From: Proteobacteria bacterium 005FR1
GTDB taxonomy: Bacteria > Pseudomonadota > Gammaproteobacteria > Pseudomonadales > Cellvibrionaceae
Length of the DNA stretch: 64,000 nucleotides
Reading direction: 5' to 3'
NCBI GenBank assembly: GCA_026192395.1
Contig: WACF01000001.1
Coordinates: forward strand, 1,796,309-1,860,308
Made by a program: the position numbers and the translations under genes. A model generated the notes under the pieces. That model did not search any database. It was given only the letters and a program-made list of their open reading frames with translations, and was not told the origin of the DNA. This document shows, in pieces, positions 28,585 through 36,764 of this stretch. The stretch's first letter is position 1; each line of letters opens with the position of its first letter.

Positions 28585-29940
28585 TCAGCGAATCACCACA
28601 TAGAAGCCATTGCCGCTGCGCTGGATCTGCAACAGTATCTCTCGGGGGTTACGCTGTACAACCCGGATCAGACCTTCGATGTCGCTGATTCGCTGGCGGT
28701 TGGCACCGTAGATGAAATCCCCGGGGCGCAGGCCGCTGTACGCGGCCCGCGAATTGGGAGCCAGTCCAGCAACAAGCACGCCATCGCCATTGGGGCTGTT
28801 CTCGAACTTCGCGCCCACCAGCAGCGGGTGAATGCTCGCCTTGTCAACGATCAGCTGTTGCGGGGCGACAACCCCCACCTGCAGCTCCAGATCTTCGCCC
28901 TCGCGAAGCAGTAACAGTTTGACCTTTCGGCCAACGCCCTTGACCGCCAGCTGGCTGCGCCACTGGGCTACAGAACGAGTACGGTCACCATCGATGGAGA
29001 CGATCACATCCCCCACTTTGACTCCCGCCTGCTCGGCGCTGGAGCCCGGCTTTACATCCGTGACCAGGATGCCGTGTTGCCCATTGCTCAGCCGGAACGC
29101 GCGGCGCAAATCGGGCGTAATGTCCTGAACGCTGATGTCGATGGTGCCGCGCTCCACTTTACCGTCGCGAAGGATCTGCTCCATGCTCGAGCGCGCCATG
29201 TTGATGGGAATGGCAAAGCCGATCCCGATATTGCCTCCTGCCGGTGCAAGAATTGCGGTGTTGATTCCGATCAGCTCACCGCGCAGATTCACCAACGCAC
29301 CGCCCGAATTGCCGGGATTGATGGAGGCATCGGTCTGAATGAAGTTTTCGTAGCCCTCGATCCCGAGGCCGGTCCGACCCAGCGCACTCACCACACCTGT
29401 GGTTACCGTCTGTCCCAGCCCGAAGGGATTACCAATGGCGATGACGAAGTCGCCCACCCGCAGGTAATTGGAATCGGCAATCTTCGCTTCGGTCAGATCG
29501 CTGCCGTCGATTTCCAGCACCGCAATGTCCAGGTCCACATCCACGCCGCGGACCTTGGCCTGAAAGTTTCGCCCGTCAACGAGCGAGACCTGCACCTCAT
29601 CAGCATCCTTGACCACGTGGTAATTAGTCAGAACGATGCCATCCTTCGCATCGACGATAACACCGGAGCCGGCGCTCTGCTGTCGCTTGCTCGGGCCCCG
29701 TCGATAACTGCGCTCGGGGATGTCGAAGAAATTCCGGAAGAAGGGGTCGTTCAGCAGCGGATTGTAGGCTTGCTGGTGGGAGTAGGTTGCGATGTTCACT
29801 ACCGCGGGATTGACCTCCTGCAACATCGGCGCGAGTGTGGGCAACTCCTGACCCTGCGAGTCATGGGTTGGCAAAGCCGCGCTGAGGTGGACGCTCGCCG
29901 GTAACAAAAAGAAAAACAGCAGCCATCGTGTCAGCGCCAT
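28585..29940 (-). CDS. Periplasmic serine protease, DegQ/DegP (HtrA) family
   Basis: The 451-residue protein starts with a signal peptide (about 1-22, LLFFFLLPASVHLSAALP), then a trypsin-like domain with His108 in TNYHVV, Asp138 in DVDLDIAVLEI and Ser212 in NPGNSGGAL, and two PDZ domains (about 255-345 and 360-450). The short LA loop with PFFRNFF is closer to DegQ than DegP. Such proteases degrade misfolded envelope proteins. It follows gap on the same strand by 44 bp in the reverse direction (it is upstream of gap), so the two may be cotranscribed. Confidence 0.93.
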   Translation of the reverse strand: MALTRWLLFFFLLPASVHLSAALPTHDSQGQELPTLAPMLQEVNPAVVNIATYSHQQAYNPLLNDPFFRNFFDIPERSYRRGPSKRQQSAGSGVIVDAKDGIVLTNYHVVKDADEVQVSLVDGRNFQAKVRGVDVDLDIAVLEIDGSDLTEAKIADSNYLRVGDFVIAIGNPFGLGQTVTTGVVSALGRTGLGIEGYENFIQTDASINPGNSGGALVNLRGELIGINTAILAPAGGNIGIGFAIPINMARSSMEQILRDGKVERGTIDISVQDITPDLRRAFRLSNGQHGILVTDVKPGSSAEQAGVKVGDVIVSIDGDRTRSVAQWRSQLAVKGVGRKVKLLLLREGEDLELQVGVVAPQQLIVDKASIHPLLVGAKFENSPNGDGVLVAGLAPNSRAAYSGLRPGDFIYGANRQRISDIEGLIRVVQRNPREILLQIQRSGNGFYVVIR

Positions 29941-30121
29941 CTCGAACTCCAGAATTGTTTGTTGTTAACGATTTAAAAAAGTAGCACCAAGTTGCCCCAA
30001 ACGAAAGCAGCGCCCGTGGGCAGCGAATGGGCGTTTTGAGCTGGCGCAGCCAACATCCAGGAAGACATGCGAAAGACAGAGCGGCAGCGGAGGAGACCAC
30101 TGCCGCATGATGCTGACCGGC

Positions 30122-30634
30122 TCAGGCGGCCTGATCGGAGTTCGGGGATGGCTGCTCTGAGGATTCATCCCCCCGGCCCGGCTCTTCCCGCCGGTGCTCA
30201 AGCACATTCCGACTACCGTTAATCGGGATAGACCTGGGTTTCTCGGCTTCGGGGATTTCCCTCACCAAGCTGATAGTCAGCAAACCATTGCTCAGCTTCG
30301 CGCCGGTCACTTCCACGTGATCGGCAATGCTGAATTTGCGTTCGAAAGCACGCTGCGCAATGCCCTGGTGCAAGTACCTGCGTTCTGATTTTTCGCCGCC
30401 CTTTTTGCCGGAGACTGTGAGCACGCCATTCTCCACCTGGATGTTCAACTCGTTTTCAGCGAAACCAGCCACTGCAAGAGTGATCGCGTACGTGTTTTCT
30501 TCCAGCTGCTCGATGTCGTAGGGCGGGTACCCGGAAGAGACCTGATCGGCCCGAAGCGCCGTGTCCAGCAGCGAGGCCAGACGATCAAAGCCGATGCTGC
30601 TGCGGTAGAGCGGACTCAGATCAATTGTGTTCAT
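30122..30634 (-). CDS. Small heat-shock protein, Hsp20/IbpA family
   Basis: The 170-residue protein starts MNTIDLSPLYRSSIGFDRL, like IbpA, with GGAGG 7 bases upstream. The alpha-crystallin domain covers about 40-130 (YPPYDIEQLEENTYAITLAV, FAENELNIQVENGVLTVSGKK, YLHQGIAQRAFERKFSIADHVEV). The C-terminal anchor is usually I-x-I; here SIPI follows KPR near 143. The acidic, Ser/Pro-rich tail after it is longer than in E. coli IbpA. It holds unfolded proteins for the DnaK system, and a sigma-32-like promoter lies upstream. Confidence 0.93.
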   Translation of the reverse strand: MNTIDLSPLYRSSIGFDRLASLLDTALRADQVSSGYPPYDIEQLEENTYAITLAVAGFAENELNIQVENGVLTVSGKKGGEKSERRYLHQGIAQRAFERKFSIADHVEVTGAKLSNGLLTISLVREIPEAEKPRSIPINGSRNVLEHRREEPGRGDESSEQPSPNSDQAA

Positions 30635-30747
30635 CACTATCCTCCATTCAGAAGCAATAGAAACAAAGACAGAATTGACGGACGGAACCCCTCCTCTACA
30701 CGTGGGGTTCCCGGCCAGACTGAGCCGAAGCCCCAGCCGGCAGAGGC

Positions 30748-30776
30748 TATCTAGGTCCAATGGCGCAAATTTCAAG
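30748..30776 (-). promoter_or_regulatory. Candidate sigma-32 promoter of the Hsp20 gene
   Basis: On the minus strand CTTGAAA (30776-30770), 14 bases, then CCTAGATA (30755-30748). The -35 is perfect, the -10 partial against CCCCATNT. It lies about 115 bases before the start, leaving a leader that could hold an RNA thermometer, though I cannot demonstrate one. Confidence 0.45.
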
Positions 30777-31210
30777 ATCTTCGGACCGGTCCACCTGGAC
30801 TTGAAACAACGAGGCCCTACCCCCATAAAGGAGATTCGTCTAGAATGGCCGGCCCGGCAAAGAGTGGCTGATTATTTTTCAAGCGCCGGGAACGCTTTAG
30901 ACGCCCCGGCGTCCAACAGAGTGCCCGGTGGCTGGATTCACTTCGTCAGTGAAGGCGAACGCGAAACGGCCATAAATCCGCTAACGCCGGATGCGGGAAA
31001 GGGATCTCCGCGGCAGGATGCGTAGACCACGGACGGAAATCCGCGGCCGATGCGTAAACACCGCCGCGGGGATTCTGCGAACTGCGAGAGCAGCCCGCAA
31101 CAAACTGAAGAGTTTCACCCGAATTCCTTTCGTGAGCTTCAGTGGCTCACCAAAACTGCGCTTCAACCAGCGCAGCTGTCTGTGTCTCGCTACAATAGCG
31201 ATTCACAGAG
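30777..31210. other. Non-coding stretch upstream of ssrA
   Basis: Between the Hsp20 promoter and the tmRNA there are several GC-rich inverted words (for example ccgcggc around 31007 and 31040) but no ORF with family resemblance. A 132-codon plus-strand ORF overlapping the Hsp20 5' end has no support. Confidence 0.5.
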
Positions 31211-31310
31211 CTAGCGCCTCAGACAAGGCGCGCGACGAGCGAGAGTAAGGAGCGTATACCAAGTACGTGACTGAACGAGTGAGGAAGCGCGACGCCGTAT
31301 GAGGCGCTAG
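31211..31310. repeat. Foldback (MITE-like) element just upstream of tmRNA
   Basis: ctagcgcctca at 31211-31221 is the exact reverse complement of tgaggcgctag at 31300-31310, enclosing 78 bp whose inner parts are also partly self-complementary. It ends 11 bases before the tmRNA 5' end, so it overlaps or replaces the expected ssrA promoter. Confidence 0.65.
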
Positions 31311-31321
31311 ATCGAAGAATC

Positions 31322-31680
31322 GGGGGCGATTTGGATTCGACGCCGATATGAAGCTCAGATGTGCATGCCGTGATGTCAGCGAATCACGCTAATCCAAAGC
31401 TGAACCTTAATAGTTGCCAACGACGACAACTACGCTCTAGCCGCTTAAAACCCGGTTAGCGGTCGATAGCAAGGTGCCAGTACCGCGTTATTGACTGTCA
31501 TATAGAACTGGATCGCAGTGAGGCATGCCTGTGGCCGAGCTGTTAAAACCTAAAGCAGGATCGCGAGCAACGTCCTGACCGTTGGGCTGTTGCAAGCTAA
31601 ATCAATAAACGGAAACTAAGCATGTAGAGCACTGAGTAGAGTATTGACGGACGCGGGTTCAACTCCCGCCGCCTCCACCA
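31322..31680 (+). ncRNA. ssrA: Transfer-messenger RNA (tmRNA)
   Basis: tmRNA rescues stalled ribosomes and tags the nascent chain for proteolysis. The 359-nt gene has the 5' acceptor strand GGGGGCGATTTGGATTCGACG and the 3' end with T arm GGACGCGGGTTCAACTCCC and the acceptor plus encoded CCA. The tag frame at 31416-31448 reads ANDDNYALAA followed by TAA, identical to the Pseudomonas tag. The resume codon is GCC. SmpB, its partner, is 4 kb upstream. The 3' end is the target of repeated recombination (copies at 31820 and 36576). Confidence 0.97.
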
Positions 31681-31729
31681 ATTACAAAGAAGGCTCCTCG
31701 CCCCCGGCGAGGGGCCTTTTTTGTAATTG
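31681..31729. terminator. tmRNA terminator, palindromic
   Basis: aaggctcctcgcc and ggcgaggggcctt form a strong stem, framed by an outer attacaaa/tttgtaat palindrome and a T6 run. It directly follows the tmRNA CCA. Confidence 0.9.
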
Positions 31730-31819
31730 GCAGACGATAGTGGAGGTGAGGTAATTGGCGCCGGGTTAAGCGCCAGGGATGGCGCGAATGCAGAAAATGC
31801 AGGAGCAATTTTCTGCCCG

Positions 31820-31888
31820 CTCCCGCCGCCACCACCAAACACAAAGAAGGCTCCTCGCCAGTAGCGAGGGGCCTTCTTTGTGTTTGGC
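31820..31888 (+). repeat. Second copy of the ssrA 3' end plus terminator
   Basis: ctcccgccgccaccacca at 31820-31837 differs from the last 18 bases of tmRNA at one base and is followed by a second palindromic terminator (ggctcctcgcc/gcgaggggcc, framed by aaacacaaag/ctttgtgttt). No other tmRNA sequence precedes it. This is the pattern left by an integrative element using the ssrA 3' end. Confidence 0.75.
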
Positions 31889-32078
31889 AGATGATAATAG
31901 AGCCGGGGCAAAACGCCGGTTCAACCGCCGTGGGTGATCGCAGCAGGTAGAGGCCGAGCAGGAATGAGGGGACCGTAACGAGGTTCGGAAAAGCTTCTGG
32001 CTGCGGTGTCCCTCGCGCGGAGTAAAAGCCTCGCAACCTCGGCCGAGCTAGAATAAGCCGAATGCCAGCAAAAGCAGG
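31889..32078. other. Spacer after the second ssrA end
   Basis: With the terminators and spacer before it this makes a 398-bp gene-free stretch. I see no gene; the minus-strand ORFs crossing it read through the terminator palindromes and are not credible. Confidence 0.4.
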
Positions 32079-32531
32079 ATGAAATCGACCATGAATTCTT
32101 CAATAGTCGCTTTGGGTATTGCGGGTTCAATCGCTCTGATAGGCGGCGTATTCGCCCCTGTGGTGAGCCTTCCCTCAAGCATGGGAGGAGGCACTACTGA
32201 CTACTCCAGAAACGGCGAGGGTAATGGGATCTATCTACTGATCCTCGGTATATGTTCGTTGCTCCTGGTGCTCCTTCGAGTTTACCGCGGGCTTTGGTTC
32301 ACTGCCCTCGGAGCACTCGGGACTCTGGGACATAACCTTTTCGTTCACTTCGGCAACAGGGCCGATATAAAGGCGCAGCTTGGCGGCGGCGAATTCGCCG
32401 AGGCGTTCATTGCCTCCATCCAGTTCCAATGGGGCTTGCTTATTCTCTTTAGCGGAATAGTAATGCTGATCGCTTGTGCGTTTCTGGCAAGCATCGGTAA
32501 AAACAGCGATGGGCGAGGAAGTCACGGTTGA
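32079..32531 (+). CDS. Hypothetical four-helix membrane protein
   Basis: The 150-residue product has four predicted membrane segments (about 8-30 SIVALGIAGSIALIGGVFAP, 50-67 GIYLLILGICSLLLVLLR, 70-90 LWFTALGALGTLGHNLFVHF, 117-138 WGLLILFSGIVMLIACAFLA). I do not recognise a named family. Start could be the first Met or the Met four codons on; AGGA precedes both. Its 3' end is duplicated at 36251-36340, and its stop is followed within 40 bp by a fragment of a DoxX-like gene on the other strand, so it lies at a recombination boundary. Confidence 0.6.
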   Translation: MKSTMNSSIVALGIAGSIALIGGVFAPVVSLPSSMGGGTTDYSRNGEGNGIYLLILGICSLLLVLLRVYRGLWFTALGALGTLGHNLFVHFGNRADIKAQLGGGEFAEAFIASIQFQWGLLILFSGIVMLIACAFLASIGKNSDGRGSHG

Positions 32532-32568
32532 CAGGTTAGACCGACAACCCACCCAAGCGAAAACACCT

Positions 32569-32733
32569 CTAGGCCGTTTCGACTCGCAATTGCCGCCTCT
32601 TGAAAACCTGGTCAAGTCCCGTTCCGTAATAAGCAAAAGCCATGAATACTGCCTGCAGCGGGATACGTCCCCACAGATACCAGGGATCAGTTTCGAAGTT
32701 TGGCACATTGCTGGCAACATCGTAGGATACGGC
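32569..32733 (-). pseudogene. 3' fragment of a DoxX-like gene
   Basis: The minus strand encodes NVPNFETDPWYLWGRIP and continues LQAVFMAFAYYGTGLD to a TAG stop. This matches the last 45 or so residues of the intact DoxX-like protein at 36765-37277 with a few substitutions. Similarity stops around 32733, and there is no upstream part, so it is a gene fragment left by duplication and rearrangement. Confidence 0.85.
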
Positions 32734-32870
32734 CGACCCGATAGTCACCCAACATCATTCACCTGAGACAAAACTCCGCGTACCCTGTCGCCGGAAAAGC
32801 CGTGTTAACCTCTGCACATCCTTGCGGCAGCTGGATAGCCACGCGATGTAATCGAAGGGGAAATGATCAC

Positions 32871-34268
32871 ATGACAACACGAAAATTTTTTTCGACGATT
32901 CTGCAACTGCTGATCACGGGAATGATCACCCTTGCGTTTCCGGCCGTCGCCAACGAGCGCGATGCGCCTTCTGTGACAAGTGGTAACAGCGCGCTGGCGA
33001 CTCGCCTCGACGAAGCGCTTCAGGCATTCGTCAATCATCAACGCTTTAGCGGCTCAGTCCTGCTCGCTCGCGGCGATGAGATTCTTCTGCATCGCACCTA
33101 TGGCTGGATGGATTGGGCGAAGCAGGATGCTCCGCTGACGGTGGCAACCCGCTTCAACATCGGCTCGATCGGTAAACTGCTGACCCAGACTCTGGTTCTC
33201 GAGCGAGTGGAAGAGGGTCAATGGTCCCTTGATGACACCCTGGCTGAACTCTGGCCCGACAGTGGCATTCCCGAGGCGGACGCCATCACCCTCGAACACC
33301 TGCTGTCGCACCAATCCGGCCTCGCTCCTTATATGACTCACCCGGACTTCAGCCTGGAACAGCGAACACTGGGCGATATGCTCGATCTGATTCGCACCGG
33401 CGAGCGCGAATTCGCAGCACCGGGCGACGGCATGGCTTACTCCAACTCAGCTTATTGGGTGCTGGCTGCGCTTCTGGAACGGCACGACCGAGCCGGTCGA
33501 AGCTGGCAGGACCTGTTTCGCGAAGAAATTTTCGAACCGGCAGCTATCACCAATGCCAGATTCCTGCAGCCTGACGGAAGTTATGCGGACCGACCGCGCG
33601 GCTACTGGTTCTCCGCAGTTGGTGAGCGGCAGGATCGCACGGGCGCGGAGTACCGTCCGGGACCCGACGGCGGAATCTACATGACCGCAGCCGACCTCTG
33701 GCGTTTTTATCTGGCACTGCGCTCGGGCCATTGGCATTCCGCCGCGATGCTTGAAGAGAGCACTCGCAAGCGGGCTCCTTTTCTGATTCCGGGTTGCATT
33801 GTAGGCCTGAGTTGGGAAGTCTGCGACCTGGAGGGTGTTCGACTGGTCACAAAAGGAGGCACGACAGCCTCCAGCGGCTCGGAGTTTGTGACCTTTACCC
33901 ACCAGGGCGACGACTATCTGCTGGTGATGCTTTCCAATTTCTCCAACGCTCCACTGATGATCTATCAGGAAGCGCTGCGCTACGCATTGGAGCTCCCGAA
34001 CGCCCGCCTGCCGGGACCACGGCACACCGAGGTGATCCATGCTGCAGTAGAAGCCGGTGAGCTGAAGGCGATGAAAGAAGACTATCCCGCCTGGGCTGCC
34101 CTGAAGGGCCTGCAGGCGGATCCGATGCCGCTCTACGTTCTTGGTCACCATTACATCCGCAGTGGTCTGCCCAAGCGCGGCAAAGCCCTGTTTGAAATAA
34201 ATGTCGAGAACTTCTCGGGGCATCCGCCGAGTGCCAGCTACCTGAAACGCTTGGAGACGGGCAACTAG
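32871..34268 (+). CDS. Serine hydrolase, beta-lactamase (class C-like) family
   Basis: The 465-residue exported protein has a signal peptide (about 1-28, FFSTILQLLITGMITLAFPAVA), then a beta-lactamase/transpeptidase-like fold with Ser99-Ile-Gly-Lys102 (SxxK), Tyr190-Ser-Asn192 (YxN) and the KGGTT triad near 325. A C-terminal extension of about 100 residues has no recognised domain. Such proteins include esterases and D-aminopeptidases as well as beta-lactamases, so resistance cannot be inferred. AAGGGGAA precedes the chosen start; the frame opens 23 codons earlier. It lies between duplicated ssrA ends, upstream of a two-component pair. Confidence 0.85.
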   Translation: MTTRKFFSTILQLLITGMITLAFPAVANERDAPSVTSGNSALATRLDEALQAFVNHQRFSGSVLLARGDEILLHRTYGWMDWAKQDAPLTVATRFNIGSIGKLLTQTLVLERVEEGQWSLDDTLAELWPDSGIPEADAITLEHLLSHQSGLAPYMTHPDFSLEQRTLGDMLDLIRTGEREFAAPGDGMAYSNSAYWVLAALLERHDRAGRSWQDLFREEIFEPAAITNARFLQPDGSYADRPRGYWFSAVGERQDRTGAEYRPGPDGGIYMTAADLWRFYLALRSGHWHSAAMLEESTRKRAPFLIPGCIVGLSWEVCDLEGVRLVTKGGTTASSGSEFVTFTHQGDDYLLVMLSNFSNAPLMIYQEALRYALELPNARLPGPRHTEVIHAAVEAGELKAMKEDYPAWAALKGLQADPMPLYVLGHHYIRSGLPKRGKALFEINVENFSGHPPSASYLKRLETGN

Positions 34269-34496
34269 CGAAAACGGCGGGGCATCAGCTCAAAGGGAGG
34301 ACATGCTGCTTGCATATGCCGGAACGGCGGATGCCCCCAGACTAACAAACCGCCTGAGACAATTTGGCAGACCACCTAGGTTGTGGTTGAATTACCAGCA
34401 CACTTCCGAGACCGGCGAAATCTGTGAGCTTAGCGCTGACTCAATTCGACCGAGTCTCGCGCAGCAAATGCATTCCGAACCGCCCTGGAGAAGTTG

Positions 34497-35897
34497 ATGT
34501 CATTGAGCGAGGCGGATCATCGGCGGGCATCAGCCCGCATCGATCGCAGCATGCTTGCCATGACGGGCGCGCTGGTTCTGACCAGCCTGCTCGCGCTTTT
34601 CGGCGTCTGGCGGATCGTCGAACTTACCGAAGCCACCATTTCCAGACACGCATATGACCTTGTCCAACTGCAGGAGCTGCGGCTGCTGGTGGAAACGACC
34701 ATCTCCCTCGACCGGGCTTTCCTGCTAACGGGCGATCCGGCTATCGCCACTGAATCTCAGCAGGCTAACCAGAGCTTCGACCAACATGCCACCGATCTTG
34801 GCGCGCATCTATCGACAGCGAAAGGAACAAGTCTGCTGTCGGCAGTGGTGTCGAAAAAACAGGCGCACTCGCGGGCCGTGCAGAATATGATCAACAGCCG
34901 ACTGGAAGGTACCGACTTCGAAGAAGTGGTTGAAGAATTTCGCGAGCAGGTCCGGCCCCGCACGCAGGCAGTCCGAGAAGCGCTTTCGAGCCTTCTTGTT
35001 TACAAGGCCGACAGAATGGAAGAGGCGGCCAGGGCAACGGCAACGGCGGCGAACATCGCGCAGCTCAGCTTGCTGGGGCTTGCGATAGTCAATCTCGGCA
35101 TCTGTGTGGTGATCTGGTTCTTTGCCGGTCGGACACGTTCGACGCTGGACAACTACGCGTCGCAGCTCCTTCAGGCAGTCAGGGACCGCGAGGAATTCCT
35201 TGCCGTCGCCAGCCACGAGTTGCGCACACCCCTGTCGGTCCTCAAGCTTCGTACCCAGATGCTGTTGCGGCGGCTCGACGGGAGCGATGAGGTTGCGGGC
35301 AGTCCCGAGTCGATCCGGTCCTTTGCACAACAGGTTGAACACGGCGTCGACACGCTGTCGCAACTCGTCTCCCGAATGCTGGACCTGGCGAACGTCAGCC
35401 GAGGTCAATTGACGCTGAACAGGGAAACCACCGAACTGAACACGCTCGTTGCAACTATCGTGGAACGGACGGCGCCCGTTTTTGCCGAGGCGCATTGCCC
35501 GATTGATTTTCGCAGCGGCGTAGCCGCGATGGGTGAGTGGGATCAAGCGCGACTCGAGCAGGTGATCAGTAATTTGCTGATGAACGTGGTTCGCCATGCA
35601 CCGGGAACTAGAGCAAGCGTGAGCGTGGACGCCGACGACAGGTGCGCTCGCCTGATTGTGGACGATGAAGGTCCCGGCATTCCCGAGGGGGATCGGACCC
35701 GGATTTTCGAGCGCTTTGAACGCGCCCATGTGGCGGCGGACGGCTCGGGGCTCGGCCTGGGACTGGCGGTGAGTCGCGAGATCGTCGGCGCTCACGGCGG
35801 AAGACTCTGGGCCGAAGAAAATGAGGCCAGGGGTGCCCGCTTCATCATGGAGTTACCACTCAAACGCGGGAGTCAGGAATGCCAGGGCGTATCCTGA
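34497..35897 (+). CDS. CHASE3-domain sensor histidine kinase
   Basis: The 466-residue inner-membrane kinase has TM1 near 20-40, a CHASE3-like extracytoplasmic helical domain (about 41-175, EATISRHAYDLVQLQELRLL, RAFLLTGDPAIA), TM2 near 183-205, then HisKA with the phospho-acceptor His in FLAVASHELRTPLSVL, and HATPase with N-box ISNLLMNVVRHA, G1 DDEGPGIP and G2 GSGLGLGLAVS. CHASE3 ligands are unknown. GGAG lies 8 bases before the ATG; a TTG one codon earlier is also possible. It overlaps the downstream response regulator by 19 bp. Confidence 0.9.
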   Translation: MSLSEADHRRASARIDRSMLAMTGALVLTSLLALFGVWRIVELTEATISRHAYDLVQLQELRLLVETTISLDRAFLLTGDPAIATESQQANQSFDQHATDLGAHLSTAKGTSLLSAVVSKKQAHSRAVQNMINSRLEGTDFEEVVEEFREQVRPRTQAVREALSSLLVYKADRMEEAARATATAANIAQLSLLGLAIVNLGICVVIWFFAGRTRSTLDNYASQLLQAVRDREEFLAVASHELRTPLSVLKLRTQMLLRRLDGSDEVAGSPESIRSFAQQVEHGVDTLSQLVSRMLDLANVSRGQLTLNRETTELNTLVATIVERTAPVFAEAHCPIDFRSGVAAMGEWDQARLEQVISNLLMNVVRHAPGTRASVSVDADDRCARLIVDDEGPGIPEGDRTRIFERFERAHVAADGSGLGLGLAVSREIVGAHGGRLWAEENEARGARFIMELPLKRGSQECQGVS

Positions 35898-36235
35898 TTG
35901 TCGAGGACAACCGCGAAATGCGTGAGGTCATGTCGACCCTCCTTGACATGGAAGGCTACGTCACTCTGAGAGCGGAGCACGGCGCAAAGGCGCTAGAGGT
36001 GCTGAGCACTTCAGATCGGCTTCCTGATCTGATACTACTGGACTTGCAGATGCCGGTTATGGGAGGAGAAGACTTCATGGCAGCCCTCCCCGAGGCGCGC
36101 ATCCCCGGCGTGACTGACATTCCCATCGTGGTGGTTACGGCCAGTCGCCTTGACCTCGCTGCCTCCACCGAAGTCCTGCGCAAGCCGTTCGAGATTGCCG
36201 AGCTTCTCGGCCTTGTCGAGCGCTATCTCGATTGA
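35879..36235 (+). CDS. Single-domain response regulator
   Basis: The 118-residue protein is a bare receiver domain: acidic pocket in RILIVEDNREM (Glu9, Asp10), phospho-acceptor Asp55 in LILLDLQMPVMGG, Thr in VVVTAS near 88 and Lys in LRKPFE near 103. It has no output domain, so it must act by protein contact or as a phosphate relay. The start overlaps the histidine kinase by 19 bp, which makes it the kinase's direct partner. Confidence 0.92.
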   Translation: MPGRILIVEDNREMREVMSTLLDMEGYVTLRAEHGAKALEVLSTSDRLPDLILLDLQMPVMGGEDFMAALPEARIPGVTDIPIVVVTASRLDLAASTEVLRKPFEIAELLGLVERYLD

Positions 36236-36250
36236 GAAGCAACTTACATC

Positions 36251-36340
36251 TCTTTGGCGGGGTAGTAATGCTCATTGCTTGTGCGTTTCTGGCAAGCACC
36301 GGTAAAAACCGCGATGCGCGAGGAAGTACGGTTGGCTAGC
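36251..36340 (+). pseudogene. Duplicated 3' end of the four-helix membrane protein gene
   Basis: The plus strand encodes FGGVVMLIACAFLASTGKN followed by RDARGSTVG and a TAG stop, nearly the same as the C-terminus of the protein at 32079-32531 (SGIVMLIACAFLASIGKN). Similarity begins abruptly 15 bases after the response regulator stop. It is a gene fragment marking the right side of the rearranged segment. Confidence 0.8.
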
Positions 36341-36575
36341 TGCGACCTTGGCTCACGAGGGAATTGAACCCGCGTCCCTAACATTTCCGGGAGCGAGGCA
36401 TGTGGCACTTAACGGTCGCACTCCAACTCCCGAGCTTGTAGCCACACGGTTGGCACCCCTCTGTGGTACACTTTGGGCCGGAGATGGATGAAATCCGCAC
36501 AGTCGGCTAAGCAAGAAACCAAGGAAATTTCAGGAACTTAGCGACTGCTTTCACTCAGGGTACGCATGGGAAACT
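36341..36575. other. Gene-free stretch with an inverted tmRNA T-arm word
   Basis: Bases 36364-36377 on the minus strand (GGACGCGGGTTCAA) are identical to the tmRNA T arm at 31649-31662, but the acceptor and other arms do not fold with it, so it is not a tRNA. Nothing else is recognised here. With the third ssrA end and the spacer to 36764 this stretch exceeds 400 bp without a gene. Confidence 0.5.
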
Positions 36576-36636
36576 CTCCCGCCGCCTCCACCAACACCAA
36601 AGGCTCCTCGCCAAAAGCGAGGGGCCTTTTTTTCGT
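36576..36636 (+). repeat. Third copy of the ssrA 3' end plus terminator
   Basis: ctcccgccgcctccacca (36576-36593) is identical to the last 18 bases of tmRNA and is followed by aaaggctcctcg...cgaggggccttttttt, a third version of the tmRNA terminator. It lies 4.9 kb from the tmRNA and fits an attachment-site copy on the far side of an inserted segment. Confidence 0.85.
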
Positions 36637-36764
36637 ACTATCAGAAGACGGGGACTAGCTGTATTCCCCAGCCCTTCTTGCCGGCACCACTTTCGAGTCC
36701 TCCCTGGCTCTACTCAACTGCCGGTCGGCTGTGGGCGCTGCGTCAAAGCAAGACGAAAAGGCGT

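Noticed and set aside
31597-32036. Minus-strand ORFs of 104 and 125 codons over the tmRNA end
   Set aside because: They run through the tmRNA 3' end and two terminator palindromes, so they are unlikely to be translated.
36357-36445. Possible tRNA on the minus strand with T-loop GGTTCAATT
   Set aside because: The 5' acceptor partner of the 3' segment and a proper anticodon arm could not be found; only the T-arm word matches tmRNA.
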